Positions 62,919 through 64,000 of a stretch of DNA of 64,000 nucleotides are shown in pieces. The DNA lies in contig CAVVEV010000001.1 of NCBI GenBank assembly GCA_963747335.1, forward strand, positions 62,001 to 126,000. The letters run 5' to 3'. The position numbers and the translations under genes are program-made. Positions within the stretch are counted from its first letter, which is position 1. Every line of letters starts with the position of its first letter. The notes below the pieces were generated by a model that made no database searches, was not told the origin of the DNA, and worked only from the letters and a program-made list of their open reading frames with translations. This stretch comes from Prado023 sp963747335. GTDB lineage: Bacteria > Actinomycetota > Actinomycetes > S36-B12 > CAIYMF01.

Positions 62919-64000
<1,082 letters not shown>

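Overview
This is a high-GC window. Start codons are often GTG, genes are packed with 4-base ATGA/GTGA overlaps, and many genes are conserved actinobacterial types: acVLRF1 release factor, DUF1707, DUF1844 beside infC, a single-chain AccD3-type carboxyltransferase, an LAxTG-sorted surface protein, and clustered arginine genes with argR. A partial 16S rRNA gene at the right edge is actinobacterial in character. I read it as a chromosomal segment of a free-living member of the class Actinomycetes; the order cannot be fixed from sequence alone. No phage, insertion sequence, CRISPR array or tRNA gene was seen.

Layout. 1-3.4 kb: beta-oxidation operon (fadA end, fadB, TetR regulator). 3.4-6.3 kb: acVLRF1 ribosome-rescue factor, a small membrane protein and an RCK potassium channel. 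6.5-9.3 kb: thioester-domain adhesin with four Ig-like repeats and an LAKTG sorting signal. 9.4-13.6 kb: thioesterase, GH76 hydrolase, RDD membrane protein and two exported proteins. 13.7-19.1 kb: DEAD-box helicase, alpha/beta hydrolase, and an OmpR regulator/histidine kinase/GerMN-like lipoprotein operon. 19.1-26.5 kb: P450 and CBS protein (minus), transglycosylase-like lysozyme, aroA-rsgA-membrane protein (minus), SRAP peptidase and a small hydrolase. 26.5-30 kb: two overlapping dynamin-like GTPases. 30-35.6 kb: rpe-ribD-ribE-ribBA-ribH and hisE-hisG. 35.6-40.3 kb (minus): subtilisin-like protease with a tryptophan-pentad tail, then a large membrane sensor kinase and a receiver-only regulator.

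40.5-62.4 kb follows an actinobacterial core order: accD3, sseB, DUF1844, infC-rpmI-rplT, an rRNA methyltransferase, an inserted amylase lipoprotein, pheS-pheT, then argC-J-B-D-R and argG-argH, and tyrS. argF, which usually sits between argD and argR, is absent. ArgR-type operator candidates overlap the -10 boxes of argC and argG. After a terminator behind tyrS come two strong promoters, an antitermination-like leader and the 16S gene.

Two features run through the whole window. First, nine genes, including tyrS and argG, are broken by eleven single-base insertions or deletions. Correcting each restores a full-length protein of normal size, so these look like sequence errors rather than decay. 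Second, many genes begin 6-7 bases after a TAnnnT -10 box, which points to widespread leaderless transcription.
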